DNA of 64,000 nucleotides from Candidatus Edwardsiibacteriota bacterium (GCA_020053305.1 JAGVNJ010000030.1:1-64000); one strand, 5' to 3'. Counted from the first letter of the stretch, positions 42,343 to 51,997 are shown. Numbers and translations: made by a program. Notes: generated by a model from the sequence alone, not told the origin.

Positions 42343-45300
42343 ATGATACTTTCTGAATTCGGTATCAAACGCCCGGTGACCGTCTTCATGATATTCATCG
42401 GCATCACCATCATCGGGCTGGTGGCCTTGGTAAACTTGAACATCGACCTGCTGCCCGACATGTCTTTCCCCATTGTGGCGGTGATGACCGATTATCCCGG
42501 GGTGGGCCCGGCCGAAGTGGAGGCCATGGTCAGCCGGCCGATGGAGAGCGTGGTCAGCATGGTGCGTAACGTCAAGAACGTGCACTCCAACTCCAAGGAA
42601 GGTTCCTCGATGATCACCCTGGAGTTCGACTGGGGCACCGACATCGATGCCGCGGCCATAGACGTCCGGGAGAAGATCGACCTGGTAAAATCCCATCTGC
42701 CGGCCGGGGTGCAGAATCCCACCATCGTCAAATTCGATCCGGCCCTGATGCCGGTGATGGTGGTGGGCGTCTCCAGCCCCCGAGGAGTCTCCGAGCTTCG
42801 TCAATACTGCGACGACAACCTTAAGGACCGGCTGGCCCGGATCCCGGGGGTGGCCGCAGTAACCGTGCAGGGCGGCCAGGACCGTCAGATCCAGGTGAAC
42901 ATCGACCGCACCAGGATGGAGGCCCTGGGGCTTTCATTCGACCAGGTGGGTCAGTCCCTGATGGCCTCGAACCTGAACCTGCCCGGCGGACATTTAAAGA
43001 GCGGCCAGCTGGATTTTTTGATCCGGATCCCGGGCGAGTTCAAGAGCGTGGAGCAGATCTCGGCCACCGTCATCGGCAACCGGGGCGGGACCCCGGTCTA
43101 CCTCCGGGATATCGCCAAGGTGGAGGACAGTTTTACCGAAATAGACACCGAGACCAAGCTCAACGGGCAGCGCTCGGTGGCCCTGGTCATCCAGAAACAA
43201 TCCGGTTCCAACACCGTGGCGGTCAGCAACAAGATCCAGGCCAAGATCAAGGAGATGCAGAAGCAGATGCCTTCCGACATCAAGCTGTCGACCGCCTTTG
43301 ATTCTGCCGAGTTCATCCGGGAATCCGTTAAAACCCTGCAAACCGAGGCCATCGGCGGTTCCCTGCTGGCCGTCCTGATCATACTGCTGTTCCTGCGCAA
43401 CTTCTCCAGCACCCTGATCATCTCTCTGTCCATACCATTCTCAATCATTCTCACTTTCGTGCTGCTCTATTTCCGGAACATGACCCTGAACATCATGACA
43501 CTGGGAGGGCTGGCCCTGGGGGTGGGGCGTTTGGTGGACGATTCCATCGTGGTGCTGGAGAATATCTACCGTCACCGCCAGGCCGGGCAAAGCCCCGAGG
43601 AGGCCGCCCTGAAAGGCTCGGACCAGGTGTCCATGGCGGTGCTGGCGGCCACCATCACCACCATCGTGGTCTTTTTACCGATAGCCTTCGTCTCCGGAAT
43701 CGCCGGGGTGCTTTTCCGGCCGATGGCCTACACTGTGTCATTCTCCCTGATCGGCTCCTATTTCGTCTCCATGATGCTGCTGCCGCTTTTGACCAGCCGT
43801 TTCCTGAAGTTGGAAAAGCATGAGGCCATTGAGGCCGGTTCTACTTGGTGGAAAAAATTGATGGATAAGATAGGCAAATGGCAGAACGAAATGGATGGGT
43901 TCTACCAACGGGTATTGACCTGGTCCTTGTCCCATAAAAAAGCAGTGATGGGAATAACCCTGGCGGTGGTGGTGGCCAGCCTGTCGCTGTTTTTCTTGAT
44001 CGACTCCGAGTTCATCCCCTCCAGCGACGAGGGGGAGTTCACCGTAAATGTGACCATGCCGGTGGGCACGTCGTTCAGGCAGACCGGCAGCATCATGCAG
44101 CGGATGGAGGATATCGTCAAAGCCGATGTCCCCGAGATCCGCACCTTATTCACCACTTTCGGCGAGGGCGAAGGGATGCGCAAGGCCATGGCCGGAACCG
44201 GGCCCAATATCGGGGCCATGCGGGTCAAGGTCGGTCCGCGCTCCCAGCGGAGCCGCAGCGTCGATCAGATCATTAATATGCTGAGAACTAAATTTTCGGC
44301 CATCCCTGACGCCCAGTCGGTGTTCCTCTCCGGAAGCCTGATATCCCAGATCATGAGCATGGGCGCCGGCGGGGCCATCCAGGTCGACATCCAGGGATAT
44401 GACCTGGACAACTCCCGGAAGCTGGCTGAGCGGGTCAAGCAGACCGTGGCCTCGGTCAAGGGCACCAGGGACGTCAACATCAGCCGCAAGGAAGGCATGC
44501 CGGAATTGCAGGTGCTGGTGGACCGCGACAAGGCCGGGGCCATGGGCTTGAGTATTTACCAGGTGGCCTCGGCGGTGGAAACAGCCTTCAAGGGCAGGAC
44601 CGTAACCCGTTTCCGCGACAGCAAGTTCGGCAAGGAATATGACGTGGTGGTCCGTTTTCAGGAAAAAGACCGCACCCAGGTGCCGGACATCAAGAACCTT
44701 AAAGTGATGAGCCCTACCGGGCAACTGGTTCCGGTTTCCAACATCGCCAAAGTCCAAAAGGCTTTCGGCCCGGTGGACATCAGCCGCAAGAACCAGCAGC
44801 GGATAGTGTCAGTAACGGCCAACGCCACCGGCCGGGCCATCGGCGCCATCAACGGCGAACTGGCCGAAAAGATAGGAAAGATCAGCATTCCCGAAGGCTT
44901 TACTGTGGAAGTGGGCGGCTCGGCCAAGGACATGGCCGATAGTTTCAAGAACCTGTTTTATGCCACCCTGCTGGCCATCATGCTGGTATACATGGTGCTG
45001 GCCTCCCAGTTCGAATCCCTGCTGGACCCGTTTGTGATAATGTTCTCGGTGCCGCTGGGCATCGTGGGCGTGATCTGGGGGCTGTTCCTGACCGGACACA
45101 ATTTTTCGGTGATCGCTTTCATCGGCGTCATCATGCTGGTGGGAATAGTGGTCTCCAACGCCATCCTGCTGGTGGATTACGCCAATGTGCTGCGGCGGGA
45201 AGGGCTGGGACTTTACCAGGCGGTGATCAAGTCGGGCCACACCCGGCTGCGCCCGATATTGATGACCACGTTGACCACCATCGTGGGCATGCTGCCCATG

Positions 45301-45441
45301 GCGCTGGGGATAGGCGAAAGCGCGGAAACATCGGCCCCGCTTGCCATTTCGGTGATCAGCGGGTTATCGGCATCCACGTTGTTGACCTTGATCTTTGTGC
45401 CAACGCTTTATGTGTTGTTTGAGGAAAGGCTGAGGAAATAA
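42343..45441 (+). CDS. RND-family efflux pump (AcrB/HAE1-type)
   Basis: 1032 residues, full length. N-terminal helix FGIKRPVTVFMIFIGITIIGLVAL, periplasmic porter domains, and the proton-relay helix GGLALGVGRLVDDSIVVLENIYRH with two adjacent acidic residues as in AcrB. The second half repeats the plan (AIMLVYMVLASQFESLLDPFVIMFSVPLGIVG; ILLVDYANVLRREG; RPILMTTLTTIVGMLPMALG). It exports hydrophobic compounds using the proton gradient, with the adaptor and TolC encoded upstream. Last gene of the operon, followed by a strong terminator. Confidence 0.96.
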   Translation: MILSEFGIKRPVTVFMIFIGITIIGLVALVNLNIDLLPDMSFPIVAVMTDYPGVGPAEVEAMVSRPMESVVSMVRNVKNVHSNSKEGSSMITLEFDWGTDIDAAAIDVREKIDLVKSHLPAGVQNPTIVKFDPALMPVMVVGVSSPRGVSELRQYCDDNLKDRLARIPGVAAVTVQGGQDRQIQVNIDRTRMEALGLSFDQVGQSLMASNLNLPGGHLKSGQLDFLIRIPGEFKSVEQISATVIGNRGGTPVYLRDIAKVEDSFTEIDTETKLNGQRSVALVIQKQSGSNTVAVSNKIQAKIKEMQKQMPSDIKLSTAFDSAEFIRESVKTLQTEAIGGSLLAVLIILLFLRNFSSTLIISLSIPFSIILTFVLLYFRNMTLNIMTLGGLALGVGRLVDDSIVVLENIYRHRQAGQSPEEAALKGSDQVSMAVLAATITTIVVFLPIAFVSGIAGVLFRPMAYTVSFSLIGSYFVSMMLLPLLTSRFLKLEKHEAIEAGSTWWKKLMDKIGKWQNEMDGFYQRVLTWSLSHKKAVMGITLAVVVASLSLFFLIDSEFIPSSDEGEFTVNVTMPVGTSFRQTGSIMQRMEDIVKADVPEIRTLFTTFGEGEGMRKAMAGTGPNIGAMRVKVGPRSQRSRSVDQIINMLRTKFSAIPDAQSVFLSGSLISQIMSMGAGGAIQVDIQGYDLDNSRKLAERVKQTVASVKGTRDVNISRKEGMPELQVLVDRDKAGAMGLSIYQVASAVETAFKGRTVTRFRDSKFGKEYDVVVRFQEKDRTQVPDIKNLKVMSPTGQLVPVSNIAKVQKAFGPVDISRKNQQRIVSVTANATGRAIGAINGELAEKIGKISIPEGFTVEVGGSAKDMADSFKNLFYATLLAIMLVYMVLASQFESLLDPFVIMFSVPLGIVGVIWGLFLTGHNFSVIAFIGVIMLVGIVVSNAILLVDYANVLRREGLGLYQAVIKSGHTRLRPILMTTLTTIVGMLPMALGIGESAETSAPLAISVISGLSASTLLTLIFVPTLYVLFEERLRK

Positions 45442-45454
45442 TAGTTCGCAGATT

Positions 45455-45494
45455 ATAAATAGCCCGTTCTATATGAACGGGCTATTTATTTTAT
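45455..45494 (+). terminator. Terminator of the mla-efflux operon
   Basis: A 15-bp perfect stem (45455-45469 with 45475-45489) around TATAT, its outer part AT-rich, followed by TTTTA. Confidence 0.92.
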
Positions 45495-45522
45495 TGACAA
45501 TGCCTTATTTTACGGATAAAAT
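45494..45522 (+). promoter_or_regulatory. Promoter of the YhaM-like gene
   Basis: TTGACA (45494-45499), a 17-base spacer and TAAAAT (45517-45522), directly after the upstream terminator. Confidence 0.85.
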
Positions 45523-45545
45523 AGGCCAAACAGGTGGAGAATAAT

Positions 45546-46541
45546 ATGAGTCGAATTACAATCTCCCAGCTTAAAACCGCCGAGATGCAGGGCCGGGATC
45601 TGATAGAAATTTACGCTCTGCGCAAGGTGGAGATCAAGACCAAGGAGTCCGACGGGAAATCTTTTCTTTCCCTGGAGGTGGGCGACGCCACCGGACGGAT
45701 TGATGCCATAATGTGGAACGAGGCCGATGCAGCCTATAGGCAGATATCCCCCGGCGATGTGGTCCAGGTCAAGGCTGTGGTCGGTAAATACAAGGATAAT
45801 GCTCAGCTGAGGATAGACAATATACGAAAGTGCGAAAAAAATGAGTATCGGCTGGCTGATTTTCTGGCGTCATCAGTTTTCTCCCACAGCGAACTGGAGG
45901 CATCCATAAGGTCGGAGACGGCCGGGGTCAAGAATCCCCATCTGGCAAAATTGTTGAAGCTGTTCTTTGATGATCAGGACTTCATGAGGGAGTTTCTGGA
46001 TGCCCCGGCAGCCAAGTTGTGGCATCACGGCTGGATCGGGGGCCTGGCTGAACACACGATCTCTGTTTGCCGGCTGGCCCGGGCGGCCCTTAAAAATTAC
46101 CAGCTGCTGGAGCCCGATATCCTGATCACCGGTTGCCTGTTGCACGATATCGGCAAGATCAGGGAATTTGCCGTGAGCACCTTCGTAGATTATTCCGATG
46201 ACGGCCGTCTGATGGGACATATAGTGCTGGGTGATCAGATGCTGTTGGAGAGGATGGCCAAAATAAAGGATTTTCCAGAGGAGACGGCCAAACGTCTCAG
46301 GCATATCGTGCTCTCCCACCACGGAGAGAAGGAGAAGGGCTCCCCGGTGGTCCCGGCCACCCTGGAGGCGCTGGTGGTGCACCACTGCGATTTCATGGAC
46401 GCCCATGCCGCCGCCTATGAGAGGATCATTCGAAGGGAAGGGAGCGACAATAAACGTTGGAGCGAGTACGTCAATCTGATAGACCGCTTCATCTATTTGG
46501 CCCGGGAGGAAGGAGGCCCAGATAATCTACAACTTTTTTAA
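45546..46541 (+). CDS. YhaM-like 3'-5' exoribonuclease (OB fold plus HD domain)
   Basis: 331 residues. N-terminal OB-fold domain (about 1-95: FLSLEVGDATGRIDAIMWNEADAAYRQISPGDVVQVKAVVGKY) and an HD domain (about 140-310) with HHGWIGGLAEHTISV, LLHDIGKIREF (the HD pair), MGHIVLGDQML, HIVLSHHGEKEKGSP and VVHHCDFMDAH. This is the plan of YhaM/CBF1, which degrades RNA and single-stranded DNA with Mn2+. I chose the ATG at 45546, with AGGTGGAG ahead; a GTG at 45534 is possible. Single-gene transcript with its own promoter. Confidence 0.9.
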   Translation: MSRITISQLKTAEMQGRDLIEIYALRKVEIKTKESDGKSFLSLEVGDATGRIDAIMWNEADAAYRQISPGDVVQVKAVVGKYKDNAQLRIDNIRKCEKNEYRLADFLASSVFSHSELEASIRSETAGVKNPHLAKLLKLFFDDQDFMREFLDAPAAKLWHHGWIGGLAEHTISVCRLARAALKNYQLLEPDILITGCLLHDIGKIREFAVSTFVDYSDDGRLMGHIVLGDQMLLERMAKIKDFPEETAKRLRHIVLSHHGEKEKGSPVVPATLEALVVHHCDFMDAHAAAYERIIRREGSDNKRWSEYVNLIDRFIYLAREEGGPDNLQLF

Positions 46542-46625
46542 TTGCCCCTTGCCAAAATGTGCTTCTTATGATAATATTTACTGTAGTAATTGAATATAAT
46601 AGTAATAAATAATTAAGGAGAACCG

Positions 46626-46856
46626 ATGGAAGATCTCAATCTGGCGAAAAAACTGGTCAGGGCCCTGGACATGGCTATAAAGTTCGAAAGGCAGGCCCAG
46701 GAGAGGTATGCCCGGGAGGCCACCTATTCTTACGAATACGACGTGAAGAGCCTGTTCAAACAGCTGGTTTCCGAGGAGTTGAAGCATGAAAGGATCCTGA
46801 CCCAGAAGAAGAATCTGGTGCTCAAGGATATCGCCAAAATGGATAAGAAGAAATAA
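46626..46856 (+). CDS. Half-length rubrerythrin/ferritin-like protein
   Basis: 76 residues. Two helices with a diiron-type pattern: AIKFERQAQERYAREA (Glu in helix 1) and LVSEELKHERILT (ExxH in helix 2). That is one half of a rubrerythrin four-helix bundle; two copies would be needed to make the metal site. It may protect against oxygen or peroxide together with the ferredoxin encoded 17 bases downstream, a sensible pair in an anaerobe. AAGGAGAACC precedes the ATG. Confidence 0.75.
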   Translation: MEDLNLAKKLVRALDMAIKFERQAQERYAREATYSYEYDVKSLFKQLVSEELKHERILTQKKNLVLKDIAKMDKKK

Positions 46857-46873
46857 TTTACAAGGAGTTGAAT

Positions 46874-47074
46874 ATGCCCAAAAAAACCTATCCCAAGATC
46901 GATGTTGAGGCCTGTATTGGCTGCGGAGCCTGCGTTTCGGCCTGTCCCACCAGCGTACTGGATATGCCTTCGGACAAGGCGGTAGTGGTCAAGGCCGATG
47001 CCTGCACCGAATGCGGAGCCTGCGTGGATGCCTGCCCGGTTTCCTGCATTGTACTGGCCGAGCAGGATATTTAA
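46874..47074 (+). CDS. Small 2[4Fe-4S] ferredoxin
   Basis: 66 residues. Two complete cluster motifs, CIGCGACVSACP (about 12-23) and CTECGACVDACP (about 43-54). Soluble electron carrier; it could donate to the hydrogenase ferredoxin-like subunit. CAAGGAG lies 8 bases before the ATG; an in-frame TTG two codons earlier is less likely. Co-directional with the half-rubrerythrin. Confidence 0.95.
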   Translation: MPKKTYPKIDVEACIGCGACVSACPTSVLDMPSDKAVVVKADACTECGACVDACPVSCIVLAEQDI

Positions 47075-47099
47075 TCAAAAAACATCAAATGAGAAAATT

Positions 47100-47762
47100 A
47101 TGAAAAAGATCGCGATAATTCTGCTGGCTGGTGCCTCTATGGCGGCAAGCGCCTCGGCCGGGATGCTGCCTTTTGCCAACAGCATGTTGACCTTAAAGGG
47201 TGGGTATTATAATCCCTCCGGGGTGAAGGGCAACGGAGGGCTTCTGCTGGGCTTGGGGGTCGGCAATGCGGTGGACGATATGGTCAGCCTGTCGCTGGGG
47301 CTGGAATACTTCGGCAAGAGTTTCGAGGAAAAGCAGGAAGCAGACACCTCCAGCACCACCGGGATAACCACCACCACCATGGTCAAGGTGCTTTACGAGC
47401 ATAAGGTTACTTATCTGCCATTATGGGCCAGTTTGAACATCACCATCCCCGCCGGCGGGGCCATAAAACCTTTTGTAGGGGGCGACCTGGGGTGGGGATT
47501 GGCCAAGGTGTCCTATGATTACAAGGATACCACCATCGCCGCCGATAAGATCACCCAGGGTCCGGATGACGGTTTTTACACCGGCTTCGGCTGGCGGGCC
47601 AGGGGAGGGGCCAGGATCGGGCTGGGGATGCGCAGCACCCTGCTACTGGAGGCCTCTTATAACGGCACCACAGTGGCCCGCGAAGAGGACGGTGGCTGGG
47701 AGAGGGAGCTGGACATGTCCGGCATCGGTATTGGCGCAGCCATAGAATTAAAAGGTTTTTAA
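47100..47762 (+). CDS. Outer-membrane beta-barrel protein (OmpA/OmpW-like size)
   Basis: 220 residues with a signal peptide (MKKIAIILLAGASMAASASA-GML). The mature part alternates strands and turns, for example LTLKGGYYNPSG, LLGLGVGNAVDDMVSLSLGLEYFGKSF, VTYLPLWASLNITIP, IKPFVGGDLGWGLAKV, GFGWRARGGARIGLG, and ends GIGAAIELKGF, a C-terminal Phe typical of barrels. Eight strands are likely. Role unknown. A longer open frame runs up into the ferredoxin gene but in another frame; the ATG at 47100 gives the signal peptide. It faces recG across a shared terminator. Confidence 0.8.
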   Translation: MKKIAIILLAGASMAASASAGMLPFANSMLTLKGGYYNPSGVKGNGGLLLGLGVGNAVDDMVSLSLGLEYFGKSFEEKQEADTSSTTGITTTTMVKVLYEHKVTYLPLWASLNITIPAGGAIKPFVGGDLGWGLAKVSYDYKDTTIAADKITQGPDDGFYTGFGWRARGGARIGLGMRSTLLLEASYNGTTVAREEDGGWERELDMSGIGIGAAIELKGF

Positions 47763-47782
47763 AGCTCACATCAAAATAATTG

Positions 47783-47814
47783 AAAAGCCCCCGCTTAGGC
47801 AGGGGCTTTTTCTT
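47783..47814. terminator. Bidirectional terminator between the barrel gene and recG
   Basis: AAAAGCCCC (47783-47791) pairs with GGGGCTTTT (47802-47810), with TTTTTCTT after it on the plus strand and an A-rich run on the other side for recG. Confidence 0.85.
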
Positions 47815-49876
47815 ATCCGGTGGCGGTGAACTTATCAGCCTCGGGATGAAAAGCATGAAGCCCGGTTTTGATGCCCAAATGTTGTTTTTGGGACAGGTCT
47901 GGATCGCCGGCCAGGATGCGCTTGGCTTCCTCCCTGGCTGGGGCGATCAAGGCAACGTCTCTTGCCAGATCGGCGATCTTAAGCTGAGGCAGGCCGTGCT
48001 GTCTGGTGCTCCAGAATTCTCCCGGGCCGCGCAGTTCCAGATCTTTTTCCGCGATCTTGAAGCCGTCGCTCATGCTTTGCATGGTATCCAGCCTTTGCCG
48101 TGCCTCGGGCGTCAGTTTAGGCCCGGCCATCAAGATGCAGTATGATTTGTGGCTGCCCCGGCCCACCCGGCCCCTTAGCTGGTGTAGCTGGGATAGCCCG
48201 AACCTTTCGGCATGCTCGATGAACATGATGTTAGCATTAGGGACGTCTATCCCCACCTCAATGACCGTGGTGGAGACCAGGATATCGATGGCATGGTTCC
48301 TGAAGTCCTCCATCACCGCCTGCCGGTCCTCGGTTGACAGCTGGCCATGCATCAGCCCCACCCGGCGCTCATTGAAGATATCCTGTGATAATGTCCGATG
48401 CATCTTGATGGCGGCCTTCAACTCGGTTTTATCCGACTCCTCGATCACCGGGTAGACCACGTAAGCCTGTCTTCCCTGTCCTATCTGCTGTTCGATGAAA
48501 TCGTAGACCTTTGAACGATTGGCCTCAGCCGTCCATTTGGTGGTTATACTCTGCCTTCCCTGGGGCATCTGATCTATGGTGGAAAGGTCCAGGTCCCCGT
48601 ATACCGTCATAGCCAGGGTCCGGGGTATGGGCGTGGCGGTCATCACCAGGGTATGGGGATACTTCCCCTTAAAGCGGAGTGCCGCCCGCTGGCTTACCCC
48701 AAAGCGGTGCTGTTCGTCGATAATCGCCAGGCCCAGGTTGGAGAACACGACCGATTCCTGGATCAATGCCTGGGTGCCCATACAGACGTTTACTCTGCCA
48801 TCGCTAAGCCCCTGGTTAATAGCGATCCGCCCCTTGTTTTTGATCTTGCTGGTCAGCAGTGCGGAGACAATGCCCAGCCTGTCAAGCCAGGGGCGCAGGG
48901 AATTGTAATGCTGTTCGGCCAGCAGTTCGGTGGGGGCCATCAAACTGGCCTGGGTTCCGCCTCTTACCGCCTGTATTATGGCTGCCAGGGCCACAATGGT
49001 CTTGCCGGAGCCGACATCGCCCTGAAGCAGGCGGTGCATCGGCCTGGCCTGGCCAAGGTCGGTCGTTATCTCTCCGATCACCCGTATTTGGGCATCGGTC
49101 AGCCTAAAGGGGAGGATGGAGGAAAAATTATTTCTCCAATCCGATGATTTTACCCTGGCGCCGACCCTTTGTTTCTGCAGGGAATTCTTCTTAAGCAAAA
49201 GGATCAGTTCCAGGTATAGTAATTCTTCAAAGGCCAAGCGGCGGTGAGCCTGTTCCAATATCTCCGGGGTCTCCGGGAAATGAAGCTGGGCTATGGCCTG
49301 CCGGATGCCCATCAGGCTTTTGGCTTCGATAAGCTCCGGGGGCAGGGGTTCAGCTATCTCGTCCAGGTATCCTTCCATGGCGGATTTTATCACCTGCCGG
49401 ATCTGTTTGGCAGAAAGTCCGCTGGTGGCGGGGTGGAGGGGGACGATCCTTCCGGTGTGGATAAGTTCGGCATCCTCGCTGTCCAGCAGCTCATATTCCG
49501 GGTTGGACATGGACAGGCCATGGTCGGACAGCACCTGTCCCGAGACCACTATGCGGTCGCCTATCTGAAACCGGTCTTTCAGGTAGGGCTGGTTGAACCA
49601 TTTGCACAGCAGGTAGCCGGTATCGTCGCTCACCAGCAGATTGAAGATGGTAAAATTACGGCGGGTGTGGACCAACCCCTTGTCGGACACCTGGCCGAAG
49701 ACAGTGATATTTTCGCCGACCCGGATATCATGGATGTTTTTGATAAGGCTGCGGTCCAGGTATCTCCGGGGGGGGTAATACAGCAAATCCCTCACCGAAG
49801 CTATCCCCAGCTTATTGAAAAGCAGGGCTCGTTTGGGCCCCACTCCTTTTAAATATTGAATATTAGTTTCCAGCAT
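47813..49876 (-). CDS. recG: ATP-dependent DNA helicase RecG
   Basis: 687 residues, typical length. It remodels stalled replication forks and branched DNA. N-terminal wedge/OB domain (VGENITVFGQVSDKG...), then helicase motifs I GDVGSGKT, Ia MAPTELLAEQH, II IIDEQHRFG, III MTATPIPRTLAMT, V STTVIEVGIDVPNA and VI QLHQLRGRVGRG, and the C-terminal TRG region. Last gene of the galT-glgA-mglA-recG minus-strand group; a hairpin at 49890-49918 separates it from the mglA-like gene. Confidence 0.97.
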   Translation of the reverse strand: MLETNIQYLKGVGPKRALLFNKLGIASVRDLLYYPPRRYLDRSLIKNIHDIRVGENITVFGQVSDKGLVHTRRNFTIFNLLVSDDTGYLLCKWFNQPYLKDRFQIGDRIVVSGQVLSDHGLSMSNPEYELLDSEDAELIHTGRIVPLHPATSGLSAKQIRQVIKSAMEGYLDEIAEPLPPELIEAKSLMGIRQAIAQLHFPETPEILEQAHRRLAFEELLYLELILLLKKNSLQKQRVGARVKSSDWRNNFSSILPFRLTDAQIRVIGEITTDLGQARPMHRLLQGDVGSGKTIVALAAIIQAVRGGTQASLMAPTELLAEQHYNSLRPWLDRLGIVSALLTSKIKNKGRIAINQGLSDGRVNVCMGTQALIQESVVFSNLGLAIIDEQHRFGVSQRAALRFKGKYPHTLVMTATPIPRTLAMTVYGDLDLSTIDQMPQGRQSITTKWTAEANRSKVYDFIEQQIGQGRQAYVVYPVIEESDKTELKAAIKMHRTLSQDIFNERRVGLMHGQLSTEDRQAVMEDFRNHAIDILVSTTVIEVGIDVPNANIMFIEHAERFGLSQLHQLRGRVGRGSHKSYCILMAGPKLTPEARQRLDTMQSMSDGFKIAEKDLELRGPGEFWSTRQHGLPQLKIADLARDVALIAPAREEAKRILAGDPDLSQKQHLGIKTGLHAFHPEADKFTATG

Positions 49877-49889
49877 TTCCTTACAAACG

Positions 49890-49918
49890 AGACCAACCGA
49901 AAGCGATTCGATTGGTCT
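49890..49918 (-). terminator. Hairpin between the mglA-like gene and recG
   Basis: AGACCAA (49890-49896) pairs with TTGGTCT (49912-49918) and continues with CGAA/TTCG inside, one mismatch between. On the minus strand no long T-run follows, so it may attenuate rather than stop transcription. Confidence 0.4.
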
Positions 49919-49937
49919 TGATAATCTTTATTTCCAT

Positions 49938-50528
49938 CTATATTGATCTTTTGCCGACATTTCCCAGCACTTGGCGGGCGATCTCCTTCAGGGTCTCAAA
50001 AACGCCTATTCCCTGGCTGGCCACGGCCTCGAAATCGGGCAGATTATTGCCGTTCAGCTGGGACTTCAATTCGTCCAGGGATACGATGTTGGGCAGGTCC
50101 CTTTTATTATACTGAATGACCAGCGGTACGGTGTCCAGGGAGAGGGACATCTCGGCCAGGTTTTCCTTTAAATTGGCGAAACTGGCCAGGGTGTCCTCAT
50201 ATCGTTCCTGCTGGGAATCGGCCACGAATACTATACCGTCGACGCCCCGCAGCACCAGCTTGCGGCTAGCGTTATAGAACACCTGGCCGGGGACGGTGTA
50301 TAAATGAAACTTGGTTTTGTATCCCTGGATGGTACCCAGGTCCAAGGGCATGAAATCGAAGAACAGGGTGCGGTCCAGTTCGGTGGCCAGCGATATCAGC
50401 TGGCTCTTGGCCTGGGGGTCAACCTTCTGGTAGATCTGCCGGAGGTTGGTGGTCTTGCCGCCCAGGCCGGGGCCGTAAAAAACGATCTTGCAGCTGATCT
50501 CCCGGGAGGCTCGGTTTATAAGGGCCAT
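49938..50528 (-). CDS. MglA-like small GTPase
   Basis: 196 residues. G1 GPGLGGKTTNL, G3 as TVPGQ in place of DTAGQ (typical of MglA), G4 NKRDLP. N-terminal MALINRASREISCKIVFYGPG is the family start. In Myxococcus MglA sets cell polarity and motility with its GAP MglB; no MglB or roadblock gene is visible here, so the role may differ. Encoded 11 bases after glgA on the same strand. Confidence 0.93.
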   Translation of the reverse strand: MALINRASREISCKIVFYGPGLGGKTTNLRQIYQKVDPQAKSQLISLATELDRTLFFDFMPLDLGTIQGYKTKFHLYTVPGQVFYNASRKLVLRGVDGIVFVADSQQERYEDTLASFANLKENLAEMSLSLDTVPLVIQYNKRDLPNIVSLDELKSQLNGNNLPDFEAVASQGIGVFETLKEIARQVLGNVGKRSI

Positions 50529-50539
50529 AAACGGTCGCT

Positions 50540-51997
50540 TTATGTTAATTTATAAAACAATTCCAGGTACTTTCGGGCCGAGGCCTCCCAGGAATAGTCG
50601 CAGGACATGGCACTTGACATCAACTGTTGCCATGAAGGTTGGGTCTTAAAAAGCTCCAGGGCTCTGGAGATTGCCCCGGAAAAGGCCGCCGGGGAATATT
50701 CGTTAAAAGTGAAGCCATTGGCTTTTTGATGTCCCGGGTGATAATCGACTACGGTATCGGCCAGGCCGCCGGTACTCCGGACAATGGGTATGGCCCCATA
50801 TCTTAGGGCTATCAATTGCCCCAGGCCGCAGGGCTCATAACGGGAGGGCATCAGGAACATATCCAAGCCGGCATAGGTCAGGTGGGCCATTTCGTTGTCA
50901 AAGGCCAGCTTCAGGCCGAGCCGTTCCGGATACTGTTGCTGCCGGCTGATAAGCAGTTCGTGGTATCCGATGTCTCCGGTGCCCAGAACAGCCATATCCA
51001 GGTTGCTCTCGAATAGACGGGGCAGGGCTTCGGCCATTATATCCAAACCCTTTTGAGCGGACAGCCGTGAGACCATCCCCAACAGGGGTTTTTCGACCCG
51101 ATATTCCAGGCCGAATCTCTTACAAAGAAATCTTTTGGCAATTTGTTTATTGGCAAAATCCGCTGCATCGTATCTGGCCGGTAGAAACCCGTCGGTTTCT
51201 GGATCCCACTCGGAATAATCTATGCCGTTGATGATCCCGGTAAGTTTGTGCTGCAGGATATTCAATAGTCCGTGCAGGCCGCATCCGAACTCCGGGGTCA
51301 ATATCTCCCGGGAATAATTAGGACTGACCGTGGTGATGTGATCGGAGAATGACAAGCCGCCCTTTAAAAAGTTCATCTTGCCATAGAATTCAAGGCCGTC
51401 AATGTGGAAGATGGACCAGGGCAGGCCGGCCGTAAGCATGGTCTCGGGCGGGAATAACCCCTGAAAGGCCAGATTATGGATGGTGAAGACAGTTCTGGTA
51501 TCCTTGAAAACGGGGTTATTGTCATAAATGTTCTTGAGATACACCGGGACCAGGCCACTCTGCCAATCATGACAATGGATGATATCGGGGTTCAGCCCCA
51601 GCCGGATGATCAACTCCAGCGAGGCCCGGGCAAACAGGATGAACCTCTGGGCGTTATCCTGATAATCGCCCCTGGATGTGCCGTATAATTCCAGGCGGCT
51701 GTTGAAATAGGGATGGTCGATGAAATAGGTGGTGATGCCGGTAACGGCCCGGGAACTGATGACGGTTATTTTTTCGGCGCTATGGCCTATCGGGACATCG
51801 AATTCGATGCCGGTTGGTTCGACCTGCATCCTGGTTTTATCGATAGCCTGATAAGACGGCAGGATGGCAATGGACCGATGCCCCGCCTGATGGTACATCC
51901 GGGCCAGAGAGCCGGCCACGTCGGCCAGACCCCCGGTTTTGGCAAAGGGAACCATCTCGGAGGAGATGGTTATAATGTTCAACGTCCGCCCGGTCAA
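50540..51997 (-). CDS. glgA: Glycogen (starch) synthase
   Basis: 485 residues, GT5 family. The N-terminal KTGGLADVAGSLAR is the ADP-glucose-binding KxGGLxDV motif; other stretches are FTIHNLAFQGLFP, HDWQSGLVPVYLK, INGIDYSEWDPETD, SRLSAQKGLDI, PSRYEPCGLGQLIALRYGAIPIVRSTGGLADTVVD. It adds glucose from ADP-glucose to the growing alpha-1,4 glucan. The start is a TTG whose last bases overlap the galT stop (TTGA); GGGAGGT lies ahead, which decides this start. With galT it suggests storage-sugar metabolism. Confidence 0.95.
   Translation of the reverse strand: MTGRTLNIITISSEMVPFAKTGGLADVAGSLARMYHQAGHRSIAILPSYQAIDKTRMQVEPTGIEFDVPIGHSAEKITVISSRAVTGITTYFIDHPYFNSRLELYGTSRGDYQDNAQRFILFARASLELIIRLGLNPDIIHCHDWQSGLVPVYLKNIYDNNPVFKDTRTVFTIHNLAFQGLFPPETMLTAGLPWSIFHIDGLEFYGKMNFLKGGLSFSDHITTVSPNYSREILTPEFGCGLHGLLNILQHKLTGIINGIDYSEWDPETDGFLPARYDAADFANKQIAKRFLCKRFGLEYRVEKPLLGMVSRLSAQKGLDIMAEALPRLFESNLDMAVLGTGDIGYHELLISRQQQYPERLGLKLAFDNEMAHLTYAGLDMFLMPSRYEPCGLGQLIALRYGAIPIVRSTGGLADTVVDYHPGHQKANGFTFNEYSPAAFSGAISRALELFKTQPSWQQLMSSAMSCDYSWEASARKYLELFYKLT

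Noticed and set aside
46998..47100. Longer start of the barrel gene inside the ferredoxin gene
   Set aside because: It overlaps ferredoxin codons in another frame, while the ATG at 47100 gives a clean signal peptide.
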